Source: Variovorax guangxiensis (GTDB lineage: Bacteria; Pseudomonadota; Gammaproteobacteria; Burkholderiales; Burkholderiaceae_C). From it: DNA of 64,000 nt. A model generated the notes under the pieces. That model had not been told where the DNA came from. It made no database searches and saw only the letters and a program-made list of their open reading frames with translations. This document shows, piece after piece, positions 1-9,170 of the stretch. Location: assembly GCF_003952165.1 (NCBI RefSeq), contig NZ_RXFT01000002.1:548938-612937 (forward strand), in the 5' to 3' direction. The translations under genes and the position numbers were made by a program. The first letter of the stretch is position 1, and each line of letters opens with the position of its first letter.

Positions 1-79
1 GACCCCCAAGGGCGTGATGACCGACCGCAAGGCTCGCGCCTCCGGTGTCGGCGGCGAAGTCCTGTGCTACGTCGCCTAA
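1..79 (+). CDS. rpsH: 30S ribosomal protein S8, 3' end (partial)
   Basis: The window opens inside this gene. The last 25 codons and a TAA stop are present, reading TPKGVMTDRKA and ending GEVLCYVA, the typical conserved C-terminus of S8. S8 binds the central domain of 16S rRNA and in enterobacteria is also the translational repressor of the spc operon. rplF follows 24 bp later with its own ribosome binding site, as in the standard spc order. The first base of the window belongs to the preceding codon. Confidence 0.93.
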   Translation, partial: TPKGVMTDRKARASGVGGEVLCYVA

Positions 80-103
80 CCGAGACATCGAGGAGTAACT
101 GAA

Positions 104-637
104 ATGTCCCGAGTAGGAAAATCGCCGGTCGCCATCCCCGCAGGCGTGGATGTGTCGATCAAGGAAGACCAGATCAGCGTCAAGGGTACGGGCGGCACGC
201 TCAACCTCGCGCGCAACGCGCTGGTCAACGTCGTCAGCAAGGACGGCAAGCTGAGCTTCGAACCCGCCAACGAATCGCGTGAAGCCAACGCGATGAGCGG
301 CACGGTTCGCCAGCTCGTGAACAACATGGTGGTCGGTGTGACCAAGGGCTTCGAGAAGAAGCTCAGCCTGATCGGCGTGGGCTACAAGGCCGCCGCCCAG
401 GGCGCCAAGCTGAACCTCCAGGTCGGCTACTCGCACCCCGTCAACATCGACATGCCGCAAGGCATCACGGTGGCGACGCCTACCCCGACCGAAGTCGTGG
501 TCAAGGGCGCAGACCGACAGCGCGTCGGCCAGGTGGCCGCTGAGATCCGTGCCGTTCGTCCGCCAGAGCCCTACAAGGGCAAGGGCATCCGCTATGCGGA
601 CGAGAAGATCGTGATCAAAGAGACCAAGAAGAAGTAA
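104..637 (+). CDS. rplF: 50S ribosomal protein L6
   Basis: 177 residues, the usual bacterial L6 length. It starts [17 protein letters not shown] and ends in the lysine-rich IKETKKK. The second repeat has the L6 signature region around [25 protein letters not shown], near residues 145-168. L6 binds 23S rRNA near the factor-binding site of the large subunit. The start is preceded by GAGGAG at a good distance. It lies between rpsH and rplR as in other spc operons. Confidence 0.98.
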   Translation: MSRVGKSPVAIPAGVDVSIKEDQISVKGTGGTLNLARNALVNVVSKDGKLSFEPANESREANAMSGTVRQLVNNMVVGVTKGFEKKLSLIGVGYKAAAQGAKLNLQVGYSHPVNIDMPQGITVATPTPTEVVVKGADRQRVGQVAAEIRAVRPPEPYKGKGIRYADEKIVIKETKKK

Positions 638-648
638 GGGGCAGCAAA

Positions 649-1017
649 ATGATGTTGACCAAAAAAGCACAGCGTCTCCGCCGCTCGCGCCAGACCCGCA
701 TCCGCATCGCGACGCAGGGCGTGGCCCGTCTGACGGTGAATCGCACCAACCTGCACATCTACGCCACCGTCATCTCCGGCGACGGCGCCAAGGTGATTGC
801 AACCGCATCGACGGCAGAAGCCGAAGTGCGTACCTCGCTCGGCGGTTCGGGCAAGGGTGGCAACGCTGCCGCCGCCACCGCCGTCGGCAAGCGCATCGCT
901 GAAAAGGCGAAGGCAGCCGGCATCGAGAAGGTCGCTTTCGACCGCGCAGGTTTCGCGTACCACGGCCGCGTCAAGGCGCTGGCCGAAGCCGCCCGCGAAG
1001 CCGGCCTGCAGTTCTAA
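649..1017 (+). CDS. rplR: 50S ribosomal protein L18
   Basis: 121-122 residues. The basic N-terminus ([16 protein letters not shown]) and the C-terminal [21 protein letters not shown] are hallmarks of L18, which with L5 binds 5S rRNA in the central protuberance. Two adjacent ATG codons (649 and 652) could start it; AAGGGG upstream allows either, and most homologues would match the second. It sits 11 bp after rplF and is clearly cotranscribed. Confidence 0.97.
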   Translation: MMLTKKAQRLRRSRQTRIRIATQGVARLTVNRTNLHIYATVISGDGAKVIATASTAEAEVRTSLGGSGKGGNAAAATAVGKRIAEKAKAAGIEKVAFDRAGFAYHGRVKALAEAAREAGLQF

Positions 1018-1035
1018 CCGGACACGAGATTCAAA

Positions 1036-1554
1036 ATGGCAAAGATTCAGGCAAGAGCTCAGAACGAAGGCCCTGAGGACGGTTTGCGCGAGAAGATGAT
1101 CGCGATCAACCGCGTCACCAAGGTGGTGAAGGGTGGTCGTATCCTCGGTTTCGCAGCACTCACCGTGGTCGGTGACGGCGATGGCCGCGTCGGCATGGGC
1201 AAGGGCAAGTCGAAGGAAGTGCCCGCTGCAGTGCAGAAGGCAATGGAAGAAGCGCGTCGCAACCTGCTGAAGGTTTCGATCAAGAACGGCACGCTGCACC
1301 ACCAGGTGCAAGGCCACCACGGCGCTTCGACGGTCGTGATGTACCCGGCTCCCAAGGGTACCGGCATCATCGCCGGCGGCCCGATGCGCGCCGTGTTCGA
1401 AGTGATGGGTATCACCGACATCGTGGCCAAGAGCCATGGTTCGTCGAACCCCTACAACATGGTTCGCGCCACGCTCGACGGGTTGAAGAACTCGACGACC
1501 GCCAGCGAAGTGGCTGCCAAGCGCGGCCTGACCGTCGAAGAAATCTTCGCCTGA
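1036..1554 (+). CDS. rpsE: 30S ribosomal protein S5
   Basis: 172 residues. The N-terminal double-stranded RNA-binding domain (about 15-80) contains [19 protein letters not shown] and the [19 protein letters not shown] loop; the C-terminal half holds [19 protein letters not shown]5 helps maintain translational fidelity and the mRNA entry helicase. Spacing to rplR (18 bp) and rpmD (35 bp) fits one transcript. Nothing unusual is seen. Confidence 0.98.
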   Translation: MAKIQARAQNEGPEDGLREKMIAINRVTKVVKGGRILGFAALTVVGDGDGRVGMGKGKSKEVPAAVQKAMEEARRNLLKVSIKNGTLHHQVQGHHGASTVVMYPAPKGTGIIAGGPMRAVFEVMGITDIVAKSHGSSNPYNMVRATLDGLKNSTTASEVAAKRGLTVEEIFA

Positions 1555-1589
1555 GCGCAGGCCGTCGCAAGCCTCAAGGAAGCATTCAA

Positions 1590-1772
1590 ATGACGCAACA
1601 ACAGACCCTCAAGGTGCAACTGGTCAAGAGCCCGATCGGCACCAAGGAATCGCATCGCGCGACCGTGCGCGGCCTCGGCCTGCGCAAGCTCAACAGCGTG
1701 AGCGAGCTGCAAGACACGCCCGCGGTGCGCGGCATGATCAACAAGATCAGTTATCTGGTCAAAGTCCTGTAA
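1590..1772 (+). CDS. rpmD: 50S ribosomal protein L30
   Basis: 60 residues, the normal short bacterial L30. The core [20 protein letters not shown] and [18 protein letters not shown] are the conserved ferredoxin-like fold of the family. AAGGAAGC precedes the ATG. It lies between rpsE and rplO as expected. Confidence 0.97.
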   Translation: MTQQQTLKVQLVKSPIGTKESHRATVRGLGLRKLNSVSELQDTPAVRGMINKISYLVKVL

Positions 1773-1783
1773 GAGAGACTGAT

Positions 1784-2215
1784 ATGGAACTCAATGGCAT
1801 CAAGCCGGCGGATGGCGCCAAGCACGCCAAGCGCCGTGTCGGCCGCGGTATCGGTTCCGGCCTGGGCAAGACCTCGGGTCGCGGCCACAAGGGCCAGAAG
1901 TCGCGCGCAGGCGGTTTCCACAAGGTCGGCTTCGAAGGCGGTCAAATGCCGCTGCAGCGTCGCCTGCCGAAGCGTGGTTTCAAGTCGCACCTGCTGAAGT
2001 TCAACGCCGAAGTCACGCTGACCGCTCTCGAGCAGCTCGGCCTGGCCGAAGTGGACATCCTGGCGCTGAAGCAAGCCGGCCTCGTGGGCCAGCTCGCCAA
2101 GGTCGTCAAGGTCGTGAAGACCGGTGAGCTCACCAAGGCCGTCAAGCTGACGGGCGTGGGCGCAACGGCTGGCGCCAAGGCTGCGATCGAAGCGGCCGGC
2201 GGCAGCATCGCCTGA
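1784..2215 (+). CDS. rplO: 50S ribosomal protein L15
   Basis: 143 residues. The glycine- and basic-rich N-terminus ([19 protein letters not shown]) and the internal [18 protein letters not shown] motif identify L15, a late-assembly protein of the large subunit. It begins 11 bp after rpmD and ends 27 bp before secY. Confidence 0.98.
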   Translation: MELNGIKPADGAKHAKRRVGRGIGSGLGKTSGRGHKGQKSRAGGFHKVGFEGGQMPLQRRLPKRGFKSHLLKFNAEVTLTALEQLGLAEVDILALKQAGLVGQLAKVVKVVKTGELTKAVKLTGVGATAGAKAAIEAAGGSIA

Positions 2216-2242
2216 TCACCATCGGACTGAAAGAAGTTCTTC

Positions 2243-3556
<1,314 letters not shown>

Positions 3557-3620
3557 GGCTGTGTTTCAGTATTGAGTCCGGGCGGTAGACCGCCACGTTA
3601 AACAGTTTTAGGAGAGTGAA

Positions 3621-3734
3621 ATGAGAGTTTCGGCTTCGGTCAAAACCATCTGCCGTAATTGCAAGGTCATCCGCCGCAAGGGTGTGGTGCGCGTGATCTG
3701 CACCGACCCGCGCCACAAGCAGCGCCAGGGTTGA
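3621..3734 (+). CDS. rpmJ: 50S ribosomal protein L36
   Basis: Only 37 residues. The protein starts [20 protein letters not shown] and ends DPRHKQRQG. It keeps the zinc-ribbon ligands C11, C14, C27 and His32, so this is the zinc-binding (C+) form. GGAGAG lies 7 bp before the ATG. Position just before rpsM matches other proteobacteria. Confidence 0.96.
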   Translation: MRVSASVKTICRNCKVIRRKGVVRVICTDPRHKQRQG

Positions 3735-3757
3735 TTGAAGAGTATTAGAGGACGCAC

Positions 3758-4123
3758 ATGGCACGTATTGCTGGCATCAACATCCCGCCGCACAAGCACG
3801 CTGAAATCGGCCTGACCGCCATCTTCGGCATCGGTCGCACCCGCGCCCGCCAGATCTGCGAAGCGAGCGGCATCGAGTATTCGAAGAAGATCAAGGATCT
3901 GACCGACGCCGATCTCGAGAAGATCCGCGACCAGATCGCCCTGTTCACGATCGAAGGCGACCTGCGTCGCGAGACGACGATGAACATCAAGCGCCTAATG
4001 GACATCGGCTGCTACCGCGGCTTCCGTCACCGTCGCGGCCTGCCGATGCGCGGCCAGCGCACGCGCACCAACGCCCGCACCCGCAAGGGTCCGCGCAAGG
4101 CTGCGCAGTCCCTGAAGAAATAA
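3758..4123 (+). CDS. rpsM: 30S ribosomal protein S13
   Basis: 121 residues. The N-terminal helix-two-turn-helix region ([20 protein letters not shown], then FGIGRTRA) and the basic C-terminal tail ([20 protein letters not shown]) are typical of S13, which contacts the P-site tRNA and forms intersubunit bridges in the head of the small subunit. It is the first gene of the alpha-operon part of the cluster. Confidence 0.98.
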   Translation: MARIAGINIPPHKHAEIGLTAIFGIGRTRARQICEASGIEYSKKIKDLTDADLEKIRDQIALFTIEGDLRRETTMNIKRLMDIGCYRGFRHRRGLPMRGQRTRTNARTRKGPRKAAQSLKK

Positions 4124-4135
4124 GGATAGAACAGC

Positions 4136-4540
4136 ATGGCTAAAGCACCTGCAAACAACGCCGCACAGCGCGTTCGCAAGAAGGTTCGCAAGAACGTCGC
4201 GGACGGTATCGCTCACGTGCACGCTTCGTTCAACAACACCATCATCACGATCACCGACCGCCAGGGCAACGCCCTGTCGTGGGCTTCGTCGGGTGGCCAG
4301 GGCTTCAAGGGCTCGCGCAAGTCGACGCCGTTCGCTGCGCAGGTCGCTTCCGAAGTGGCCGGCCGTGCTGCTGTCGAACAAGGCATCAAGAACCTCGACG
4401 TCGAGATCAAGGGCCCCGGCCCCGGTCGCGAATCGTCGGTGCGCGCACTGGCTGCGCTCGGCATCCGGATCAACTCGATCGCCGACGTGACGCCCGTTCC
4501 GCACAACGGCTGCCGTCCCCAGAAGCGTCGCCGCATCTGA
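4136..4540 (+). CDS. rpsK: 30S ribosomal protein S11
   Basis: 134 residues. It contains the conserved [17 protein letters not shown] block and the C-terminal [18 protein letters not shown], including the Asn-Gly that is often converted to isoaspartate in S11. S11 lines the mRNA path on the small-subunit platform. It starts 12 bp after rpsM. A strong stem plus T-run follows its stop codon, before rpsD. Confidence 0.98.
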   Translation: MAKAPANNAAQRVRKKVRKNVADGIAHVHASFNNTIITITDRQGNALSWASSGGQGFKGSRKSTPFAAQVASEVAGRAAVEQGIKNLDVEIKGPGPGRESSVRALAALGIRINSIADVTPVPHNGCRPQKRRRI

Positions 4541-4555
4541 TCGTCAGTCCGCAAG

Positions 4556-4596
4556 GCGCAGCCGGCTTTGAATAGCGGCTGCGCGTTTGTTTTTTT
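4556..4596 (+). terminator. Terminator-like hairpin between rpsK and rpsD
   Basis: GCGCAGCCG (4556-4564) pairs perfectly with CGGCTGCGC (4576-4584), and a T-rich tract (GTTTGTTTTTTT) follows. This is a textbook intrinsic-terminator shape, placed inside what is normally one alpha-operon transcript. It could act as a partial terminator or attenuator, leaving rpsD, rpoA and rplQ partly dependent on another promoter. Confidence 0.7.
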
Positions 4597-4608
4597 ACTA
4601 AGCCCACC

Positions 4609-4649
4609 GCCATCGGCATTCCGCTGATGGCTCCCGCAGGCAACTGCGG
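4609..4649 (+). promoter_or_regulatory. Two hairpins in the rpsD leader (possible S4 control element)
   Basis: Two further stems lie between the terminator-like hairpin and rpsD: GCCATC (4609-4614) with GATGGC (4626-4631), and CCGCAG (4634-4639) with CTGCGG (4644-4649) closed by a GCAA tetraloop of the GNRA type. S4 is a known translational autoregulator in several bacteria. That this leader is its target here is inference from position only. Confidence 0.4.
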
Positions 4650-4671
4650 CAGATGACACAAAGGAAAAATC

Positions 4672-5295
4672 GTGGCACGTTACCTCGGCCCCAAGGCCAA
4701 ACTTTCCCGCCGTGAAGGCACCGACCTGTTCCTGAAGAGCGCTCGTCGTTCGATCCAGGACAAGGCCAAGTTCGACTCCAAGCCCGGCCAGCACGGCCGC
4801 ACCTCGGGTCAGCGTACCTCCGACTACGGCCTGCAGCTGCGCGAGAAGCAGAAGGTCAAGCGCATGTACGGCGTGCTCGAGAAGCAGTTCCGCCGCTACT
4901 TCGAAGAAGCCGATCGCCGCCGTGGCAACACCGGTGCCAACCTGCTGTTCATTCTCGAATCGCGCCTGGACAACGTCGTCTACCGCATGGGCTTCGGCTC
5001 GACCCGCGCCGAAGCGCGCCAGCTCGTGTCGCACAAGGCGATCACGGTGAACGGTCAGTCGGTCAATATCCCGTCGTACCTGGTCAAGACCGGCGACGTG
5101 ATCGCCGTGCGCGAGAAGTCGAAGAAGCAGACCCGCGTTGTCGAAGCGCTGCAACTCGCCCAGCAAGTCGGTATCCCGGCATGGGTCGACGTGAATGCCG
5201 ACAAGGCCGAAGGCACGTTCAAGAAGGTGCCCGATCGCGACGAATTCGCAGCCGACATCAACGAATCGCTGATCGTCGAACTGTATTCGCGTTGA
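4672..5295 (+). CDS. rpsD: 30S ribosomal protein S4
   Basis: 207 residues. It begins [19 protein letters not shown] and has an S4 RNA-binding domain at about 97-160 ([20 protein letters not shown], then [12 protein letters not shown]). S4 is a primary 16S rRNA binder that starts assembly of the small-subunit body. The start codon is GTG at 4672 behind AAGGA. No zinc-binding cysteine pair is present. The 131-bp leader is unusually structured, with three hairpins. Confidence 0.98.
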   Translation: MARYLGPKAKLSRREGTDLFLKSARRSIQDKAKFDSKPGQHGRTSGQRTSDYGLQLREKQKVKRMYGVLEKQFRRYFEEADRRRGNTGANLLFILESRLDNVVYRMGFGSTRAEARQLVSHKAITVNGQSVNIPSYLVKTGDVIAVREKSKKQTRVVEALQLAQQVGIPAWVDVNADKAEGTFKKVPDRDEFAADINESLIVELYSR

Positions 5296-5304
5296 TTTTT
5301 TCTA

Positions 5305-5346
5305 CCCGCCTGCGCTTCCACGCGCCGGCGGGAGATTGTTTTTGTT
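5305..5346 (+). terminator. Hairpin with T-rich tail between rpsD and rpoA
   Basis: CCCGCC (5305-5310) pairs with GGCGGG (5327-5332), with an inner GCGC/GCGC extension, and a loosely T-rich stretch (ATTGTTTTTGTTG) follows. The T-run is separated from the stem by a few bases, so termination may be weak or absent. Confidence 0.35.
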
Positions 5347-5437
5347 GTTCACGTTCCTGTTCCGCGCTCCGTCGCGGCTCAGGTGCTTCACCAGCCTTAC
5401 CGGTGTAACGAGCCGGGGGTATTGAGAGGAAGTCTGC

Positions 5438-6427
5438 ATGCAAACCACCCTGCTGAAACCCAAGACCATCCAGGTCGAGCAACTTGCCGCCAACAAGGCC
5501 AAGGTGACGCTCGAGCCTTTCGAGCGCGGCTATGGCCACACGCTCGGCAACGCGCTGCGTCGCGTTCTGCTGTCGTCCATGGTGGGCTACTCGGCCACCG
5601 AAGTCACGATCGCTGGCGTTCTGCATGAGTACTCGTCGATCGACGGCGTGCAGGAAGATGTCGTCAACATCCTGCTGAACCTCAAGGGCGTGGTGTTCAA
5701 GCTCCACAACCGCGACGAAGTCACGCTGAGCCTGCGCAAGGACGGCGAAGGCCCGGTCCTGGCCTCGGACATCCAGACCCCGCACGACGTCGAGATCATC
5801 AACCCCGACCACGTGATCGCCCACCTGTCGCAAGGCGGCAAGCTCGACATGCAGATCAAGGTCGAGAAGGGCCGCGGCTACGTGCCCGGCACGATGCGCC
5901 GCTACGCGGACGAGCCGACCAAGTCGATCGGCCGCATCGTCCTCGACGCCTCGTTCTCGCCCGTCAAGCGCGTGAGCTACACGGTCGAAAGCGCCCGCGT
6001 GGAGCAGCGTACCGACCTGGACAAGCTGCTGGTCGAAATCGAGACCAACGGCGCGATCACCGCCGAAGACGCAGTGCGAGCATCGGCTAAAATCCTGGTC
6101 GAGCAGCTCGCCGTGTTCGCGCAGCTCGAAGGCGGCGAACTCGCTGCGTTCGACGCTCCGGCTCCGCGCAGCGCACAGCAGTTCGATCCGATCCTGCTGC
6201 GCCCTGTCGACGAACTCGAACTGACGGTGCGTTCGGCCAACTGCCTGAAGGCCGAAAACATCTACTACATCGGTGACCTGATCCAGCGCACCGAGAACGA
6301 GCTGCTCAAGACCCCGAACCTGGGTCGCAAGTCGCTCAACGAAATCAAGGAAGTGCTTGCCTCGCGCGGCCTGACCTTGGGCATGAAGCTCGAAAGCTGG
6401 CCGCCGGCCGGCCTCGACAAGCGTTGA
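5438..6427 (+). CDS. rpoA: DNA-directed RNA polymerase alpha subunit
   Basis: 329 residues, the normal length. The N-terminal assembly domain (about 1-235) includes [20 protein letters not shown]. The C-terminal domain (about 250-325) has the DNA- and activator-contacting region [20 protein letters not shown] followed by [19 protein letters not shown]. Alpha seeds assembly of core polymerase and its CTD binds UP elements. It lies between rpsD and rplQ as in other alpha operons. Confidence 0.99.
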   Translation: MQTTLLKPKTIQVEQLAANKAKVTLEPFERGYGHTLGNALRRVLLSSMVGYSATEVTIAGVLHEYSSIDGVQEDVVNILLNLKGVVFKLHNRDEVTLSLRKDGEGPVLASDIQTPHDVEIINPDHVIAHLSQGGKLDMQIKVEKGRGYVPGTMRRYADEPTKSIGRIVLDASFSPVKRVSYTVESARVEQRTDLDKLLVEIETNGAITAEDAVRASAKILVEQLAVFAQLEGGELAAFDAPAPRSAQQFDPILLRPVDELELTVRSANCLKAENIYYIGDLIQRTENELLKTPNLGRKSLNEIKEVLASRGLTLGMKLESWPPAGLDKR

Positions 6428-6521
6428 TCATTTGAATTTTTGAAAGAGGCCCCTGAAAAGGGCCAGTGCACCGGGCAGTACCTGACACGGCTGCCTGTTT
6501 TATAAAGTAAAGGAAAGCACC

Positions 6522-6920
6522 ATGCGTCACGGACACGGACTCCGCAAACTCAACCGCACCAGCTCGCACCGCCTCGCGATGCTGCAGAACATGATGAATT
6601 CGCTCATCGAGCACGAAGTCATCAAGACCACGGTCCCCAAGGCCAAGGAACTGCGCCGCGTCATCGAGCCGATGATCACGCTCGCCAAGAAGCCCACCGT
6701 CGCCAACAAGCGCCTGGCCTTCGACCGCCTGCGCAACCGCGACGCCGTCGTGAAGCTCTTCGGCGACCTCGGCCCGCGTTTCGCAACGCGTCCGGGCGGC
6801 TACACCCGCATCCTGAAGATGGGCTTCCGCGTGGGTGACAATGCCCCGATGGCGCTCGTCGAACTGGTTGACCGTCCTGAAATTAAAGAAGACGCAGCCG
6901 AGCAAAACGCTGCTGAATAA
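6522..6920 (+). CDS. rplQ: 50S ribosomal protein L17
   Basis: 132 residues. The N-terminus [20 protein letters not shown] and the [20 protein letters not shown] block identify L17, which sits near the peptide exit tunnel. A short acidic tail ([10 protein letters not shown]) ends the protein. The 94-bp leader after rpoA contains a small GGCCC/GGGCC stem. The initiator tRNA gene follows 18 bp after the stop. Confidence 0.98.
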   Translation: MRHGHGLRKLNRTSSHRLAMLQNMMNSLIEHEVIKTTVPKAKELRRVIEPMITLAKKPTVANKRLAFDRLRNRDAVVKLFGDLGPRFATRPGGYTRILKMGFRVGDNAPMALVELVDRPEIKEDAAEQNAAE

Positions 6921-6922
6921 GC

Positions 6923-6928
6923 TATAAT
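6923..6928 (+). promoter_or_regulatory. Probable -10 box of the tRNA-fMet promoter
   Basis: A perfect TATAAT lies 10 bp before the tRNA 5' end, which puts a start site just in front of the mature tRNA. No good -35 hexamer is seen within rplQ at the usual spacing, so the promoter may be weak or use another contact. Read-through from rplQ is also possible. Confidence 0.5.
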
Positions 6929-6938
6929 CTAAATCTGC

Positions 6939-7015
<77 letters not shown>

Positions 7016-7020
7016 AATTG

Positions 7021-7053
7021 AAAAAGCCCTTTGAGAAATCAAAGGGCTTTTTT
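7021..7053 (+). terminator. Intrinsic terminator after tRNA-fMet
   Basis: The stem GCCCTTTGA/TCAAAGGGC closes on a GAAA tetraloop. It is flanked by an A-run upstream and a T-run downstream, so it could work on both strands. It ends the ribosomal-protein/tRNA transcription unit. Confidence 0.88.
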
Positions 7054-7097
7054 CTTTGCCGGTATTTGTTTATCAATTGCCGGTGAATGACAAAAAG

Positions 7098-7125
7098 AAA
7101 TGCCCTCGCAGTGAGGGCATTTTTA
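7098..7125 (-). terminator. Intrinsic terminator for the minus-strand operon
   Basis: AAATGCCCTC (7098-7107) pairs with GAGGGCATTT (7113-7122) around a 5-nt loop. Read on the minus strand it is followed by a T-rich tract (TTTCTTTTTG) and lies 20 bp beyond the stop of the RidA-like gene. It is also T-flanked on the plus strand, so it probably works in both directions. Confidence 0.8.
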
Positions 7126-7144
7126 TTTCGGTCGGCGCAAGAGA

Positions 7145-7543
7145 TCAGTCCGGGATGACCGCCGTCACTTCGATCTCCACCTTCGCCCGGTGCTCCACAA
7201 GCGCCGCCACCTGCACACAGGTCATGGCCGGGAAGTTGCGTCCCATCGCTTCGCGATAGACAGGCCCGAGCTCGCTGAGGCGGCGGCTGTATTCGTCACG
7301 GTCCGTCACATACCAGGTCATGCGCACCATATGCTCGGGGCCCGCACCACCTGCGCGCAGCACTTCGACGATGTTGCGCAGCGCCAGGCCGCACTGGTCG
7401 ATGAAGTCGTCCGACTCGAATTGCTGCTGTGCATTCCAGCCGATCTGGCCTCCGATGAACAGCATCGTTCCGCGAGCGGCGACGCCGTTCGCATAGCCTT
7501 TGGGAGGCAGCCAGCCTTCGGGTTGCAGGAGTTTGTTGATCAT
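7145..7543 (-). CDS. RidA-family protein (YjgF/YER057c/UK114), atypical
   Basis: 132 residues with the RidA fold pattern (RGTMLFIGGQIGWNA near residue 24, a C-terminal VEIEVTAV strand). Classical RidA enzymes hydrolyse reactive enamines and imines using an arginine in the segment PARSCV; here that segment reads PAMTCV, so the catalytic Arg is replaced by Met. This places it in the non-canonical Rid subgroups. It overlaps the ligase gene by 4 bp (ATGA) and is the last gene of the aminobenzoyl-CoA-type operon. A role on an enamine intermediate of that pathway is inference. Confidence 0.85.
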   Translation of the reverse strand: MINKLLQPEGWLPPKGYANGVAARGTMLFIGGQIGWNAQQQFESDDFIDQCGLALRNIVEVLRAGGAGPEHMVRMTWYVTDRDEYSRRLSELGPVYREAMGRNFPAMTCVQVAALVEHRAKVEIEVTAVIPD

Positions 7544-9165
7544 GATGTCGTCGTGTTGGGTTGTCTCAGTTTGAATCGTTGGAGCTTGCCGGTTTCCGTG
7601 CGCGGCAGCGCCGGCACGAACTCGATCTCCCTTGGGTATTTGAATGGCGCAATGGTCGCCTTCACGTGGTCCTGCAGCGCCTTCACAAGGGCTGCGTTGC
7701 CCTCGTTGCCGGGCTTGAGAACGCAGAACGCCTTCACGATCATGCCCCGCTCGGCATCGGGCTTGCCGATCACGCCGCACTCGGCCACGGCAGGATGCTT
7801 GAGCAGCGCATCCTCCACTTCCGGCCCGCCGACGTTGTAGCCGGCCGTGATGATCATGTCGTCCGCGCGTGCCTGGTAGAAGAAGTAGCCGTCGTCGTCC
7901 TGCACGAACGAATCTCCCGGATAGTTCCAGCCGTTCTTCACGTAGTCCGTTTGGCGCGGATCGTCGAGGTAGCGGCAGCCCACCGGCCCCTGCAGCGCAA
8001 GCTTGCCGACCGTGCCATGGGGTACCTCGTTGCCTTCGCCGTCCACCACCTTCGCGATGAAACCGGGCACTGCCTTGCCAACTGCCCCGCGGCGCACGTC
8101 GTTGCCGGCGGCAGAGATGTAGATGTGGAACACCTCGGTTCCGCCGATGCCATCCAGCATCTCGATGCCGGATGCTTCCTTCCACAGCTGCCGTGTGGCA
8201 TCGGGCAGGGCCTCGCCCGCGCTCACGCTGATGCGCAGGCTGGGCATGCCGTGCTGTTTCACGAACGGCGCCATCTGCCGGTAGAACGTGGGTGCCGTGT
8301 AGCAGATGGTTGCGCCGACCTCGTTGATGAGCTTCACCAGCCCCTCGGGCGTGAACGGCGCATCGGGGAAGTAGACGGAGGCGCCGGCCCACATCGGAAA
8401 CACCAGCAATCCGCCGAGCCCGAAGGTGAAGGCCAGCGGCGGCGAGCCCACCACGATGTCGTCGCTGCGCGCGCGCAGCACGTGGCGCGGCCAGGTCTCG
8501 CACATCGCGAGCACATCGCGGTGCGTGGTGACGGGCGCTTTCGGCTTGCCCGTGGTGCCCGAGGTGAAAGCCAGCAGCGCGATGTCATCGGATGCCGTGG
8601 GGCATGCCTTGAACACACCGTTCTTCTTCGTCGCGCGTGCCGAAAGCGAATCTTCCGCATCGGGCTTGTTGAATGCAACCACCGTGGCAAGCACCGGATG
8701 CGCCTGCTGCGCCAGCAGCAACTCATCGAGCAGCCGACCATCGCACAGCGCGGCCACGGGCTGCGATTTCTCGATGATGTCGCCCAGCTCCTTCGCGCGC
8801 AGCAGCGGCATCGTGGCCACCGCGATCAGCCCGGCCTTCACCACCGCCAGCCATGCCAGCGCCATCGCCACCGAATTGCCGCCGCGCAGCAGCACCCGGT
8901 TGCCCGGCACCAGCTTGAGATCTTCCACCAGCACCTGCGCGATGCGATTGACCTCGACGGCCGCCTGCGCATAGGTCAGCGTGCCCTGCGGCGAGCGCAG
9001 CATCGGCTTGTCGCCGAAACCCTTCGCTGCGGCCTTGTCGAGCAGCTCCTCGACCAGGTTGAGCTGGTCGGGCAGCTGCAGCTCGGGCAGGTCGTAGCGA
9101 AAGACGGGCAGCTGTGCCGCGGGCGGCAAGCGGTCGTGAACGAAGCGGTCGACTTGGGCAGACAC
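7540..9165 (-). CDS. Benzoate/2-aminobenzoate-type CoA ligase (AMP-binding)
   Basis: 541 residues of the adenylate-forming superfamily, benzoate-CoA ligase branch. The P-loop-like motif AFTSGTTGKPKAPV is near residue 205, the aromatic-substrate region and GIGGTEVFHIYISA near 320, YQARADDMIITAGYNVGG near 430, and the C-terminal lysine in TETGKLQRFK. It would convert an aromatic acid plus ATP and CoA to the aryl-CoA. The neighbouring fused monooxygenase makes anthranilate or salicylate the best guess. It starts 5 bp after the acyl-CoA dehydrogenase gene. Confidence 0.88.
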   Translation of the reverse strand: MSAQVDRFVHDRLPPAAQLPVFRYDLPELQLPDQLNLVEELLDKAAAKGFGDKPMLRSPQGTLTYAQAAVEVNRIAQVLVEDLKLVPGNRVLLRGGNSVAMALAWLAVVKAGLIAVATMPLLRAKELGDIIEKSQPVAALCDGRLLDELLLAQQAHPVLATVVAFNKPDAEDSLSARATKKNGVFKACPTASDDIALLAFTSGTTGKPKAPVTTHRDVLAMCETWPRHVLRARSDDIVVGSPPLAFTFGLGGLLVFPMWAGASVYFPDAPFTPEGLVKLINEVGATICYTAPTFYRQMAPFVKQHGMPSLRISVSAGEALPDATRQLWKEASGIEMLDGIGGTEVFHIYISAAGNDVRRGAVGKAVPGFIAKVVDGEGNEVPHGTVGKLALQGPVGCRYLDDPRQTDYVKNGWNYPGDSFVQDDDGYFFYQARADDMIITAGYNVGGPEVEDALLKHPAVAECGVIGKPDAERGMIVKAFCVLKPGNEGNAALVKALQDHVKATIAPFKYPREIEFVPALPRTETGKLQRFKLRQPNTTTS

Positions 9166-9170
9166 GGTGT

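Noticed and set aside
6448..6464. Small GGCCC/GGGCC hairpin between rpoA and rplQ as a terminator
   Set aside because: The stem is short and no T-run follows. rplQ is expected to be cotranscribed.
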